Assembly: GCA_002395235.1 (NCBI GenBank)
Contig: DGWK01000011.1
Coordinates: forward strand, 1-64,000
DNA length: 64,000 nt
Source: Lachnospiraceae bacterium UBA4260
Lineage (GTDB): Bacteria; Bacillota; Clostridia; Lachnospirales; Lachnospiraceae
Reading direction: 5' to 3'
This document shows, one piece after another, positions 26,032 through 34,817 of the stretch (its first letter is position 1; every line of letters begins with the position of its first letter). The notes under the pieces were generated by a model that was not told where the DNA came from, made no database searches, and worked only from the letters and a program-made list of their open reading frames with translations. Position numbers and translations under genes: made by a program.

Positions 26032-26100
26032 CGCTCTGCGGCGCATCTTATAGTGCAGAGGAAAGAGATTCCATTTGATTCCATTTTGTGAGACGAAAAA

Positions 26101-26140
26101 AGAGCCCGAGGCATTTGCCTCGGGCTCTCTTTCATTCTTT
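26101..26140. terminator. Bidirectional terminator between the ACT gene and ferredoxin
   Basis: AGAGCCCGAGGC and GCCTCGGGCTCT form a 12-bp stem with an ATTT loop. On the plus strand CTTTCATTCTTT follows. On the minus strand a TTTTTTCG run follows. It serves both convergent genes. Confidence 0.9.
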
Positions 26141-26196
26141 ACTTAATTCTCTGCTTAGCTGTTGTACAGCAGGCTCTCTCAATGGTTAAGAGGAAC

Positions 26197-26367
26197 TCAA
26201 CCCTCAGAGATAGCGCCTACAGGACACTGAGCTTCGCAAGCGCCGCAATCGATGCAAGCGTCTGCATTGATCTCGTACTGGGAATCGCCCTGAGCGATTG
26301 CGTCAACGGGACATTGTGCAGCGCAGGAACCGCAGCTGATGCAAGCATCACTAATAACACGTGCCAT
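26197..26367 (-). CDS. 2[4Fe-4S] ferredoxin
   Basis: 56 residues, the usual clostridial length. Two cluster motifs are complete: CISCGSCAAQCP near 9-20 and CIDCGACEAQCP near 38-49. The start ATG follows AAAGGAG. The stop lies just inside the bidirectional terminator region. It is the natural electron carrier for the nifJ product encoded 220 bp upstream on the same strand. Confidence 0.95.
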   Translation of the reverse strand: MARVISDACISCGSCAAQCPVDAIAQGDSQYEINADACIDCGACEAQCPVGAISEG

Positions 26368-26422
26368 GATAGTGGTCTCCTTTCTTATTCAAGTTAGACA
26401 AGCCTAAATAGCCTAATTTGCA

Positions 26423-26458
26423 TTCAAGGCACAGATACAACCATATCTGTGCCTTGAA
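26423..26458. repeat. Perfect 15-bp inverted repeat between nifJ and ferredoxin
   Basis: TTCAAGGCACAGATA (26423-26437) and TATCTGTGCCTTGAA (26444-26458) flank a CAACCA loop. No U-tract follows on either strand. It sits upstream of the ferredoxin gene and may be a processing site, weak terminator or regulatory hairpin. Its CCTTGAA end matches the end of the leader hairpins elsewhere in the window. Confidence 0.65.
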
Positions 26459-26486
26459 ACAATCATATCTTATCCCTTTTTTGAAT

Positions 26487-26535
26487 GGCCGTCAAGAGAA
26501 TCACAAAATGTCAGTCTCTTTGGAGCGGCCTTTTT
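26487..26535 (+). terminator. Plus-strand terminator-like hairpin facing nifJ
   Basis: GGCCG...CGGCC with inner AGAGA...TCTCT pairing, followed by TTTTTC on the plus strand. It lies 50 bp beyond the nifJ stop and points against nifJ, so it would stop transcription entering antisense to that gene. Confidence 0.45.
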
Positions 26536-26588
26536 CAGGGACGGGAGACCGGCTCTGAGAGGCCGGATCCTCCGTGTTCGGAACTGAA

Positions 26589-29500
26589 TCACTCGTTGTA
26601 CAGAGCACCCAGTTTCTCGAGGTATGCATATTTCGCCTTTGCATTTGCCTCGTTCTCTGCATACATAGCGTCTGCCTTTGCAGGGTTGGAGCGCTTCAGG
26701 GATGTGTAGCGAACCTCTCCGCCGAGGAAGTCCATGTAAGGATCTGTAGCGGGCTTGGAATCCAGGAAGAACTTCTTGGCGCCGCCGGCAGGATTGAATC
26801 TGAACAGATTCCAGTAACCGGTCGTAACCGCGAGCTTCTCTTCATCCTGAACCTTAGCCATACCCTTGCGGATACCGTGGTTGATGCAAGGAGCGTATGC
26901 GATGATCAGGGAAGGTCCGGGATATGCCTCAGCCTCACTGATTGCCTTGATGCACTGATTTCTGTCAGCGCCCATGGAGATCTGTGCGACATATACATAG
27001 CCATAGCTCATAGCCATAGCTGCGAGATCCTTCTGCTTGGTCTCTTTACCGCCTGCTGCGAACTGAGCAACCGCACCGACAGGAGTAGCCTTGGAAGCCT
27101 GTCCGCCTGTGTTGGAGTAAACTTCAGTGTTGAAGCAGAATACGTTGATGTCCTTACCGGAAGCAAGGATGTGGTCAACACCGCCGTAGCCGATATCGTA
27201 AGCCCATCCGTCACCACCGAATACCCACTGGGACTTCTTGGCCAGGAACTGCTTCTGCTCAAGGATTTCCTTAGCTGCGTCGGAGCCGTCAGCCTCAAGA
27301 GCTGCTACCAGAGCATCCGTTGCTGCGCCGTTCTCAGCGCCGACAGCGAAGGTGTCGATCCACTTCTGAGCTGCTGCCTTAACTTCCTCGCCTGCTGTCT
27401 CAGCAATAGCCTCGACCTTGGACTTGAGGTTTGCTCTCAGGGACTGGTTTGCAAGAAGCATACCATAACCGAACTCAGCAGCATCCTCAAACAGGGAGTT
27501 GGACCATGCAGGGCCGTGACCCTTGTGGTTTACTGTGTAAGGAGTGGAAGGTGAGGAGTTACCCCAAATGGAGGAGCATCCTGTTGCGTTCGCGATGTAC
27601 ATACGATCGCCGAACAGCTGAGTGACCAGCTTAGCATAAGGAGTCTCGCCGCAGCCTGCGCATGCGCCGGAGAATTCAAGCAGGGGCTGCTTGAACTGGG
27701 AGCCCTTAACTGTGGTCTCTTTGAACTTGTCGATAACATCCTGCTTGGGCTCGAATGTTACTGCTACGTTGAAAGCATCCTGCTCGTTAGGCTGCTTCAT
27801 GCCTTCCTCGAGTCTCATCATGTTCAGAGCCTTGTTGCCCTTCTTGCCGGGGCAGACGTTTGCGCAGCTGCCGCAGCCTGTGCAGTCGAGGGAGGAAACA
27901 ACGATCGCGAACTTGTATCCGGGCATGCCCATAAGCGGGATCGTAACTGTGCCTTCAGGAAGCTTAGCGCACTCGTCATCGGTCAGAGCCATAGGACGGA
28001 TTGCAGCGTGAGGGCATACATAGGAGCAGAAAGTACACTGGATGCAGTTCTCGGAAGCCCATACGGGAACGTTGACTGCGATACCGCGCTTCTCATATGC
28101 AGCTGCGCCGGAAGGTGTAGCACCATTTGCATAAACGCCTGCTGCGGAAACGGGAACAGTGTTGCCTTCCTGAGCGTTGACCTTAACCTGAATGTTGTTT
28201 ACGAAATCAACAACATCCTGTCTTGCGCCGGTAGCGTGAACGAGATCATACTCTTCACCTTCTGCCTGGCCCCAGGACTCGGGAACGTCAACCTTGACAA
28301 CATTCTTGGCACCTGCATCGATCGCTGCCCAGTTCTTCTCGACAACGTCGCGGCCCTTACGGCCATAGGTCTTCTCAGCAGCAGCCTTCATGTAGGCGAT
28401 TGCATCCTCTTCGGGGATGATGTTAGCCAGCTTGAAGAATGCGGACTGAAGGATGGTGTTGATACGTGTCGGGCCCATGCCGGTCTCGATACCGATCTTA
28501 ACGCCGTCGATGGTGTAGAAGTTGATCTTGTGATCATAGATGAACTTCTTGACCTGCGGAGGAATGTGTGTCTCGAGCTCTTCTGCGTTCCAAGAACAGT
28601 TCAGCAGGAATGTGCCGCCGTCTACCAGCTCCTGGGCCATGTTGAACTTGCGGATGTATGCCGGGTTGTGGCATGCAACGAAGTTTGCCTGGTGGATGAG
28701 GTAAGTGGACTTAATGGGCTTCTTACCAAATCTCAGGTGGGACATGGTAACACCACCGGACTTCTTGGAGTCATAGTCAAAATATGCCTGCGCATACATG
28801 TCGGTGTTGTCGCCGATGATCTTGATGGAGTTCTTGTTAGCACCGACAGTACCGTCAGCACCAAGACCCCAGAACTTGCAGCAGATTGTTCCCTCGGGAG
28901 TTGTAACGATTTCCTTGCCGGGATCAAGGGAAAGGTTTGTCACATCATCAGTGATACCGATGGTGAACTCTTTCTTCTCGGTGTTGTTGAAAACAGCGAT
29001 GATCTGAGCAGGAGTCGTATCCTTGGAACCAAGGCCGTAACGACCGGAGAATACGGGAACATCCTTGAACTCTGTGCCTGCGATCGCAGCCTTGACATCC
29101 AGTGCCAGAGGCTCGCCGATGGAACCGGGCTCTTTTGTTCTGTCAAGAACAGAGATCTGCTTGACAGTCTTCGGGATAGCTGCAAGGAAAGCCTCTGTGC
29201 AGAAAGGTCTGTACAGACGAACCTTGATAACGCCAACCTTCTGGCCTGCAGCGTTGAGGTGATCAACAGTCTCTTCAATAGTCTCGTTGACGGAGCCCAT
29301 TGCGATGATGACCTTCTCAGCGTCTTCTGCGCCATAGTAGTTGAACAGCTTGTAATCTGTGCCGAGCTTCGCATTGACCTTGTCCATGTACTCCTGGACT
29401 ACTGCGGGCATTGCGTTGTAAGCGGGGTTGCAGGCCTCACGGGTCTGGAAGAACAGGTCGGGATTCTGAGCGCAGCCCATCTGGCAAGGGTGTGTAGGGT

Positions 29501-30125
29501 TCAGGCAGTTAGCGCGGAACTCTGCGATTGCCTCGTGGTCGATCAGCTCGTCGAGATCGTCATAATCCCAAATCTGGATCTTCTGGATTTCGTGAGATGT
29601 ACGGAATCCGTCGAAGAAGTTGATGAAGGGAAGTTTGCCCTTAACTGCTGCGCAGTAAGCGACGGGAGTCAGATCCATGACTTCCTGTACGCTGGACTCA
29701 CAGAGCATAGCGCAGCCGGTCTGTCTTGCGGCGTACACGTCGGAGTGGTCGCCGAAGATGTTCAGAGCGTGTGTACATACGCAGCGAGCTGCTACGTTGA
29801 TGACTGCCGGAAGACCTTCGCCGGCGATCTTGTAGAGGTTGGGGATCATCAGAAGAAGACCCTGGGAAGCTGTAAAGGTGGATGTCATCGCACCGGCAGC
29901 GACCGCGCCGTGCACAGCACCTGCAGCACCAGCCTCGGACTGCATCTCGGTAACCTGAACGGGCTGACCGAAAATGTTCTTGCGTCCTGCTGTAGCCCAC
30001 TCATCAACATGCTCAGGCATTACGGATGAAGGGGTGATGGGATAGATGGTAGCAACCTCTGTATACGCATACGCGGCGTGTGCAGCAGCCTCGTTACCAT
30101 CCATGGTGAGAAACTTTCTTGCCAT
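26589..30125 (-). CDS. nifJ: Pyruvate:ferredoxin (flavodoxin) oxidoreductase
   Basis: 1178 residues, single-chain form of normal length. It converts pyruvate and CoA to acetyl-CoA and CO2, reducing ferredoxin. The start at 30125 follows AGGAGG; the longer frame from 30227 lacks support. The N-terminal pyruvate-binding domain begins with DGNEAAAHAAYAYTEVATIY. An inserted ferredoxin domain has CIQCTFCSYVCP (about 690) and CTGCGSCANVCP (about 745). The proximal cluster CAGCGETPY is near 820. The TPP motif GDGWAYDIGYGG is near 970, with NTGGQ after it. The adjacent ferredoxin supports its role. Confidence 0.96.
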   Translation of the reverse strand: MARKFLTMDGNEAAAHAAYAYTEVATIYPITPSSVMPEHVDEWATAGRKNIFGQPVQVTEMQSEAGAAGAVHGAVAAGAMTSTFTASQGLLLMIPNLYKIAGEGLPAVINVAARCVCTHALNIFGDHSDVYAARQTGCAMLCESSVQEVMDLTPVAYCAAVKGKLPFINFFDGFRTSHEIQKIQIWDYDDLDELIDHEAIAEFRANCLNPTHPCQMGCAQNPDLFFQTREACNPAYNAMPAVVQEYMDKVNAKLGTDYKLFNYYGAEDAEKVIIAMGSVNETIEETVDHLNAAGQKVGVIKVRLYRPFCTEAFLAAIPKTVKQISVLDRTKEPGSIGEPLALDVKAAIAGTEFKDVPVFSGRYGLGSKDTTPAQIIAVFNNTEKKEFTIGITDDVTNLSLDPGKEIVTTPEGTICCKFWGLGADGTVGANKNSIKIIGDNTDMYAQAYFDYDSKKSGGVTMSHLRFGKKPIKSTYLIHQANFVACHNPAYIRKFNMAQELVDGGTFLLNCSWNAEELETHIPPQVKKFIYDHKINFYTIDGVKIGIETGMGPTRINTILQSAFFKLANIIPEEDAIAYMKAAAEKTYGRKGRDVVEKNWAAIDAGAKNVVKVDVPESWGQAEGEEYDLVHATGARQDVVDFVNNIQVKVNAQEGNTVPVSAAGVYANGATPSGAAAYEKRGIAVNVPVWASENCIQCTFCSYVCPHAAIRPMALTDDECAKLPEGTVTIPLMGMPGYKFAIVVSSLDCTGCGSCANVCPGKKGNKALNMMRLEEGMKQPNEQDAFNVAVTFEPKQDVIDKFKETTVKGSQFKQPLLEFSGACAGCGETPYAKLVTQLFGDRMYIANATGCSSIWGNSSPSTPYTVNHKGHGPAWSNSLFEDAAEFGYGMLLANQSLRANLKSKVEAIAETAGEEVKAAAQKWIDTFAVGAENGAATDALVAALEADGSDAAKEILEQKQFLAKKSQWVFGGDGWAYDIGYGGVDHILASGKDINVFCFNTEVYSNTGGQASKATPVGAVAQFAAGGKETKQKDLAAMAMSYGYVYVAQISMGADRNQCIKAISEAEAYPGPSLIIAYAPCINHGIRKGMAKVQDEEKLAVTTGYWNLFRFNPAGGAKKFFLDSKPATDPYMDFLGGEVRYTSLKRSNPAKADAMYAENEANAKAKYAYLEKLGALYNE

Positions 30126-30198
30126 TTGTTTTCCTCCTGTTAATATTGCAGCGGTAAACCGCCAAGTTGTAAAAACCCACAGCTTATCTAGCAATATA

Positions 30199-30227
30199 AT
30201 TCTAGCATCGGGTAGTACAAAATACAA
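30199..30227 (-). promoter_or_regulatory. Promoter of nifJ
   Basis: On the minus strand TTGTAT (30227-30222) and TAGAAT (30204-30199) are 17 bases apart, and TGC before the -10 makes it an extended -10. It lies about 75 bp before the start codon. Confidence 0.65.
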
Positions 30228-30374
30228 TGTTCATTTAAGATTGTATTTCGAAAAAACCAGTAATAATAACGAAAAAACTGGTTAGTGCTATCTAACTATT
30301 GTGAAAGTTTCACAGGATTTATGAAGACGAAGTGACAAAAGAATGAAGAAAGTAGCTAAATGGAGTTAACAATT

Positions 30375-30405
30375 GCCGGCCGCCGCAGAGTTTGCGGCGG
30401 CCGGC
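30375..30405. terminator. GC-rich hairpin after mecA
   Basis: GCCGGCCGCCGC and GCGGCGGCCGGC form a perfect 12-bp stem with loop AGAGTTT, 15 bp past the mecA-like stop. On the minus strand only a weak T-rich stretch follows. The rest of the gap from 30228 to 30374 is AT-rich and shows nothing else I can name. Confidence 0.65.
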
Positions 30406-30420
30406 TGAAATGACCGTTAT

Positions 30421-31164
30421 TCACAGCTGTCCGAGCGTTTCGAGCGCGTTTCCGGTACAGACGGGCGTGCAGTGAGTGAGAAGGTATTGCTGGCGCGCGG
30501 GGCTGACTTTTTCGAGCTGTCCGTATTCGGACAGGGCCGCCAGCGCGCTCTGCATGGCTCCGACCTCCTCAATCCCCTTCATCCTGAGAAAGAGGTAGAG
30601 CCTGCCGCTCTTCTCGTCGCGGTAGAGAGAACTGCTTCCGGTGTAGGCGGCGGAGAGGACCTTGGCCGCCAGGATCACGTCGGCCATGGTGTCAAAAGAG
30701 TAGAGCCGGGATGTGAGCAGCTGATCGCGCCGCTCTTTCATGGTCTGCTCGGCGCTCTTTCTGCCCGGCGCCGCTTTGGGAGAGCCGGTATCGTCAGCGG
30801 TGTTCTCCTTTATTGACTTGAGGAGCTGGCTGAGCGGAGACGGGGGTTCCTTCGCAGGGGCAGCGTCTTTCTGTACAGAGGGCGCAAAGTTTGAAAATCT
30901 TGTATCTAATTCTTCGGGATTGTCTACTTTGGTGACGATCAGCACGATGCTGTCGGCGCCAAGGGGAATGGCCTCGATCATCAGGGGATAGTTTTCCGCG
31001 TCAAAGCCGCACTGGATCGCGGCCTGCTGCATCATGTCCCGAAACAGCGCGCGCGCTTTCTCGGAACCGTATGCGAGCTCACTGAGCCGAAGCTGTCTGC
31101 TGGCGAGGTCCTCCCCGGTGAGGATGCAGCGGATCTGGCTGCTGCTGATTTTCTCTATCTTCAT
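30421..31164 (-). CDS. mecA: Adaptor protein MecA family
   Basis: 247 residues. MecA adaptors deliver substrates to the ClpC-ClpP protease. The N-terminal domain is clear: MKIEKISSSQIRCILTGEDL, RLSELAYGSEKARALFRDMM and PLMIEAIPL. A low-complexity linker (about 95-145) precedes a C-terminal domain with a YSFDTMADVILAAKVL motif, typical of the ClpC-binding part. Length fits. The start follows AAAGGAG. Confidence 0.88.
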   Translation of the reverse strand: MKIEKISSSQIRCILTGEDLASRQLRLSELAYGSEKARALFRDMMQQAAIQCGFDAENYPLMIEAIPLGADSIVLIVTKVDNPEELDTRFSNFAPSVQKDAAPAKEPPSPLSQLLKSIKENTADDTGSPKAAPGRKSAEQTMKERRDQLLTSRLYSFDTMADVILAAKVLSAAYTGSSSLYRDEKSGRLYLFLRMKGIEEVGAMQSALAALSEYGQLEKVSPARQQYLLTHCTPVCTGNALETLGQL

Positions 31165-31263
31165 GAAGTACTCCTTTACTGTTCAAAGAAGGGGCCGGTT
31201 AGTGACACTCTCCCATCCTTAGTAATATTTTGACGCATGCAGGGATTCCCCGTCAATGGAAAG

Positions 31264-31293
31264 TTGAGATAATCGGTAAACTGTCCGTATAAG
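31264..31293 (+). promoter_or_regulatory. Promoter-like pair for an unassigned short transcript
   Basis: TTGAGA at 31264-31269 and TATAAG at 31288-31293 with an 18-base spacer, reading towards the terminator at 31699. Confidence 0.35.
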
Positions 31294-31579
31294 CGCACAA
31301 AATTGAACGTGTCTTTTTTGTACGAAAATCACAAGAATGGCCGTTTTCGGATTTTCGGTGGCCGAGAGTGTTGTAGTCGAAAGGCGGTTGTACTAGAATG
31401 TGTCTCGGAAGCAGATGAGACAATCTGTACCGGCTGGGAGGTGATAGCACACTAGCAATTCAAGACTTTTTCATGTCTATTAGCACTTTATAAATGGGAC
31501 TTTCCCATTATCTGAAATCTATTGCCGGTCAGGCATAAAAGAGAATTCAGCATGATTTATTTGCGTCTGATTTAAAAGA

Positions 31580-31702
31580 ATGTTTACTTATTTAATGGTA
31601 CGGTTTCTGTGCTTCCCGGAGGCGGAGGCGGATACGGCGGTACAAATCTCACGGAATTATTGTAACCTTCCGGTCTTGCAGTCTGCCTGCAACTCAGAAT
31701 AA
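31580..31702 (+). CDS. Doubtful small open frame (40 residues)
   Basis: ATG to TAA directly before the terminator stem, with only a weak AAAAGA upstream. The product is not recognised. In another frame the same DNA reads a glycine-rich tail (VLPGGGGGYGG) ending in a stop but with no start codon. Either could be real or neither. Confidence 0.15.
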   Translation: MFTYLMVRFLCFPEAEADTAVQISRNYCNLPVLQSACNSE

Positions 31703-31730
31703 GATCGCGGGATCTTATGTCTTTTTTCAT
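31699..31730 (+). terminator. Intrinsic terminator without an assigned upstream gene
   Basis: ATAAGATC, loop GCGG, GATCTTAT, followed by GTCTTTTTTCAT on the plus strand. The nearest upstream gene on this strand is more than 5 kb away, so it must end an unassigned transcript. Confidence 0.75.
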
Positions 31731-31757
31731 ATCTCAAGTCATATAAGACCATTTCTT

Positions 31758-31823
31758 GGAACGCTTCGTATATCAGGAAACGCTGCGGGGACCCGCTTGC
31801 GGCAGACGGTATCGAAGCGTTCC
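31758..31823. repeat. Branched stem structure with 11-bp closing helix
   Basis: GGAACGCTTCG (31758-31768) pairs perfectly with CGAAGCGTTCC (31813-31823). The interior can form CTGC/GCAG and GCGGG/CCGC pairs. It lies upstream of the GH18-like promoter. Confidence 0.6.
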
Positions 31824-31911
31824 GTCATGTGTGTAAGTTTTCATCTGCTGCTCCTGCTTCTGAGAAAGGCGGCGCTTTTAGCCGCGCAGGGATGCCAAAT
31901 TCCTTATACTC

Positions 31912-31920
31912 TGGTATAAT
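31912..31920 (+). promoter_or_regulatory. Extended -10 promoter for the GH18-like gene
   Basis: TGGTATAAT, a perfect extended -10, 30 bp before the start codon at 31951; the -35 is poor. Confidence 0.6.
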
Positions 31921-31950
31921 AGGCAGGTAAATTTGAAAGGAGTATATCAG

Positions 31951-33642
31951 ATGAAGAAAGTATTGCCCACATTAGTGATACTGGTGCTGATCGGCGTGCT
32001 GGGAACGGTGTTCTACAATAACTATTTTGAGAAGTATACTTACAGCGAAGAGACAGTAGATCTCAATTTGTATTATGAAGTAGAGGGTGAAAATGACTAT
32101 CCTGTAATTCTTCAGGATCAGTGGTCGGACTACCATGCCAGGAAGATCGGAGAGCATTATTATCTGTCCTATGAGGATGTCTGCAGCCTTCTCAACGACA
32201 GGTTCTATTACGGCGCGGAAGACGGAGAACTCTGCTACTGCCTTCCCGAGACGCGCATCACGGCCAAGGTCGGCGAGAGCGCATGGACAGACTCTTCGGG
32301 AGCGGAGACGAAAGAGGATTATGTGATCTGCGCGGAGGAAGATGACAAGATCTACGTCGCGCTGGATTTTGTCCGCAAGTACACAAATTTCTCCTATGAG
32401 GCGTTCACACAGCCCAACCGCATGAGCCTTTACAAGGAGTGGGGAGAGCGCGAGGAAGCTGAAGTTACAAAGACGACGAAGATCCGGGCGTCAGGCGGCG
32501 TCAAGAGCAAGGTGGTCTCGGAAGTGACCGAGGGGAGCAAGGTCGTCGTCATTGAGAAAATGGACAACTGGAGCAAGGTCGTCACCGAGGACGTCATGAT
32601 CGGCTATATGGAGAACCGGAAGATGACGGAGCCTGCGGCCGTCGCGATGACGCCGGTCACCGACTATCAGGAACCCGAGTACAAGCGCACCGCTCTGGAC
32701 GGAAAGGTCAACATGGTCTGGCACAATATCGCCGGGGCGTCGGGAAACACGACCTTTAACGAGAGGATCGACAGGACAAAGTCCGTCAATGTCGCCGCAC
32801 CCACATGGTTTGTCGTCCTTAATGAGGCCGGCTCTGTGGAAGTGCGCGCCACGCAGGCCTATGTAGACGCCGCGCATGAGAGAGGCATGGCAGTCTGGGC
32901 GGTGCTCGACAATTTCACCGGGCCGGACGGCGTGCAGCAGTCCTTCCTCGCTTCCGATGAAGCCAGGACAAGCGTCATCGAGAAGGTCATCGAGACGACC
33001 GGTGAGATGGGAATAGAGGGCGTCAACGTTGACATCGAGGGAATCTCCGAAAAATACGGCAGAGATTTTATCGAGTTTATCAGGGAGCTCTCCATAGCCT
33101 GCCGAAAGGAAGGGCTCGTCCTGTCAGTGGACAACTATGTTCCCTACAACTTCAACGACCACTACCGCCTGGATGAACAGGGCGTCTTTGCCGACTATGT
33201 GGTGATCATGGGGTACGATGAACACTATGCGGGAAGTCAGGAGCCGGGGAGCGTGGCTTCCATCGGCTATGTCACTTACGGGATCGAAGAAGCCCTCAAA
33301 TATGTGAGCAAGGAGAAACTGATCAACGGAATTCCTTTCTACACCAGAATCTGGAAGACGACCGCGGAAGGCGTGAGCAGCCAGGCTTACGGCATGAACG
33401 AGGTGCAGACTTTTATCGCCAACCATGGGATGACGGTGGAATGGAATGCGTCGGCGGAGCAGAATTACGCCGAAGTGCATGAGGATGACGCGACTTACCA
33501 GATCTGGATCGAAGACGCGGAGTCGATCGAGAAAAAGCTCGAGGTGATGCAGAGCCATTCCATAGCCGGCGTCGCGCAGTGGTGCCTGGGCATGGAGAGC
33601 TCGGACGTCTGGGACGTCATCGCCGACTACATGGAGAAATGA
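31951..33642 (+). CDS. Membrane-anchored glycoside hydrolase family 18-like protein with SH3 domain
   Basis: 563 residues. The start at 31951 follows AAAGGAG. One N-terminal hydrophobic segment (about 4-22) anchors it outside the membrane. A region of about 35-165 resembles copper-amine-oxidase-N-like/stalk sequence. A bacterial SH3 domain (about 172-232) follows, then a GH18 barrel (about 250-560). The catalytic motif GVNVDIEG near 355-362 keeps the acidic pair and the catalytic Glu, and VIMGYDEH follows. Related spore and wall proteins act on peptidoglycan or chitin-like glycans. The substrate is not certain. Confidence 0.83.
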   Translation: MKKVLPTLVILVLIGVLGTVFYNNYFEKYTYSEETVDLNLYYEVEGENDYPVILQDQWSDYHARKIGEHYYLSYEDVCSLLNDRFYYGAEDGELCYCLPETRITAKVGESAWTDSSGAETKEDYVICAEEDDKIYVALDFVRKYTNFSYEAFTQPNRMSLYKEWGEREEAEVTKTTKIRASGGVKSKVVSEVTEGSKVVVIEKMDNWSKVVTEDVMIGYMENRKMTEPAAVAMTPVTDYQEPEYKRTALDGKVNMVWHNIAGASGNTTFNERIDRTKSVNVAAPTWFVVLNEAGSVEVRATQAYVDAAHERGMAVWAVLDNFTGPDGVQQSFLASDEARTSVIEKVIETTGEMGIEGVNVDIEGISEKYGRDFIEFIRELSIACRKEGLVLSVDNYVPYNFNDHYRLDEQGVFADYVVIMGYDEHYAGSQEPGSVASIGYVTYGIEEALKYVSKEKLINGIPFYTRIWKTTAEGVSSQAYGMNEVQTFIANHGMTVEWNASAEQNYAEVHEDDATYQIWIEDAESIEKKLEVMQSHSIAGVAQWCLGMESSDVWDVIADYMEK

Positions 33643-33652
33643 GGCGCGGCAA

Positions 33653-34729
33653 GTGTTGAAGACAGAATATGTGACAATGAATGAGGCGTCTCCGGATCCC
33701 GAAGTGATCCGGCGGGCGGGACAGATCATAAAGGAAGGCGGACTGGTGGCATTTCCCACCGAGACGGTGTACGGCCTGGGAGGCGACGCCTTAAATCCCG
33801 CCTCATCCCGAAAGATCTACGCGGCCAAGGGAAGGCCTTCGGACAACCCGCTGATCGTGCATGTCTGCAGACTCGAGGATATAGAGCTGATCGTGAGCGA
33901 GATCCCGCCGGAGGCGGAGAAGCTGGCGGAGGCTTTCTGGCCGGGCCCGCTGACCATGATCTTCAAAAAGAGCGACCTGGTCCCGAAGGAGACGACGGGG
34001 GGACTCGACACGGTGGCGGTCCGATTCCCGAGCAACAGGATCGCGCAGGCGCTGATCGACGCCTCCGGCGGCTTTATCGCGGCGCCCAGCGCCAACAGGT
34101 CCGGAAGGCCCAGTCCTACGGTGGCAAAATATTGCATGGAAGACCTGGACGGCAGAGTGGAGATGATCATCGACGGCGGCGAAGTGGGAATCGGCCTTGA
34201 ATCCACCATCATCGACCTGACGGAGGGAAGCCCGGTCATCCTGCGGCCCGGCTTTGTGAACCGGAAGATGCTGGAGGAAGTTCTCGGAAATGTGGAAGTG
34301 GACTCTACGCTGATCACTCCGGACTCGGGGATCGCCCCCAAAGCGCCGGGAATGAAATATCGGCATTACGCTCCCAGAGGAGAACTGGTGATTATTGAGG
34401 GAGAACGTGATAAAGTAGTAGAAGAGGTCAATAAGGCGGCAGCGCGCAATGCGGAGCTCGGCCTGAAGACCGGCGTGATCTGCACGGACGAGACCGAGGA
34501 ACTTTACAGAGCGGACAGCGTCAAGAGCGCGGGCCGCCGCAGTGATGAACTGAGTGTGGCCAGATCGCTGTTCCGAATACTGAGGGAGTTCGATGACGAG
34601 CAGGTCGACCGGATCTACTCGGAATCCTTCGGCGGAGGGAATCTGGGACGGGCGATCATGAACCGCCTCATGAAAGCGGCCGGACACAGGCTGGTTCATC
34701 TCGGGCGCGGCGAAAAACTGCAGGATTGA
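33653..34729 (+). CDS. ywlC: L-threonylcarbamoyladenylate synthase (Sua5/YwlC)
   Basis: 358 residues. It makes threonylcarbamoyl-AMP for the t6A tRNA modification. The YrdC domain (about 15-205) has FPTETVYGLGGDA, KIYAAKGRPSDNPLIVHV and ERIALRFP-like VAVRFPSN. A Sua5 C-terminal domain (about 230-350) follows PGMKYRHYAP, making this the long form. A GTG at 33653 is the likely start, giving the usual N-terminal length; the next ATG at 33677 is an alternative. It follows the GH18-like gene by 10 bp, so they are probably cotranscribed. Confidence 0.92.
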   Translation: MLKTEYVTMNEASPDPEVIRRAGQIIKEGGLVAFPTETVYGLGGDALNPASSRKIYAAKGRPSDNPLIVHVCRLEDIELIVSEIPPEAEKLAEAFWPGPLTMIFKKSDLVPKETTGGLDTVAVRFPSNRIAQALIDASGGFIAAPSANRSGRPSPTVAKYCMEDLDGRVEMIIDGGEVGIGLESTIIDLTEGSPVILRPGFVNRKMLEEVLGNVEVDSTLITPDSGIAPKAPGMKYRHYAPRGELVIIEGERDKVVEEVNKAAARNAELGLKTGVICTDETEELYRADSVKSAGRRSDELSVARSLFRILREFDDEQVDRIYSESFGGGNLGRAIMNRLMKAAGHRLVHLGRGEKLQD

Positions 34730-34817
34730 CCGAAGACTCGGAGTACATTGACTCAGGCGGGAACTTTCCTTCTGAGATAAGCGATGAAAACTAATTATAA
34801 AGGCATGGAGGACTAAA

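Larger units (their letters stand above)
31165..31950. other. 786-bp gap with promoter, terminator and hairpins but no clear gene
   Basis: Between mecA and the GH18-like gene. It holds a promoter-like pair at 31264-31293, a small hairpin (ATGGGA-CTT-TCCCAT, 31494-31508), a short open frame 31580-31702, an intrinsic terminator at 31699-31730, a branched stem at 31758-31823 and an extended -10 at 31912. Taken together this suggests a separate short transcript, perhaps a small RNA or small-protein gene. I recognise no known RNA family. Confidence 0.6.
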
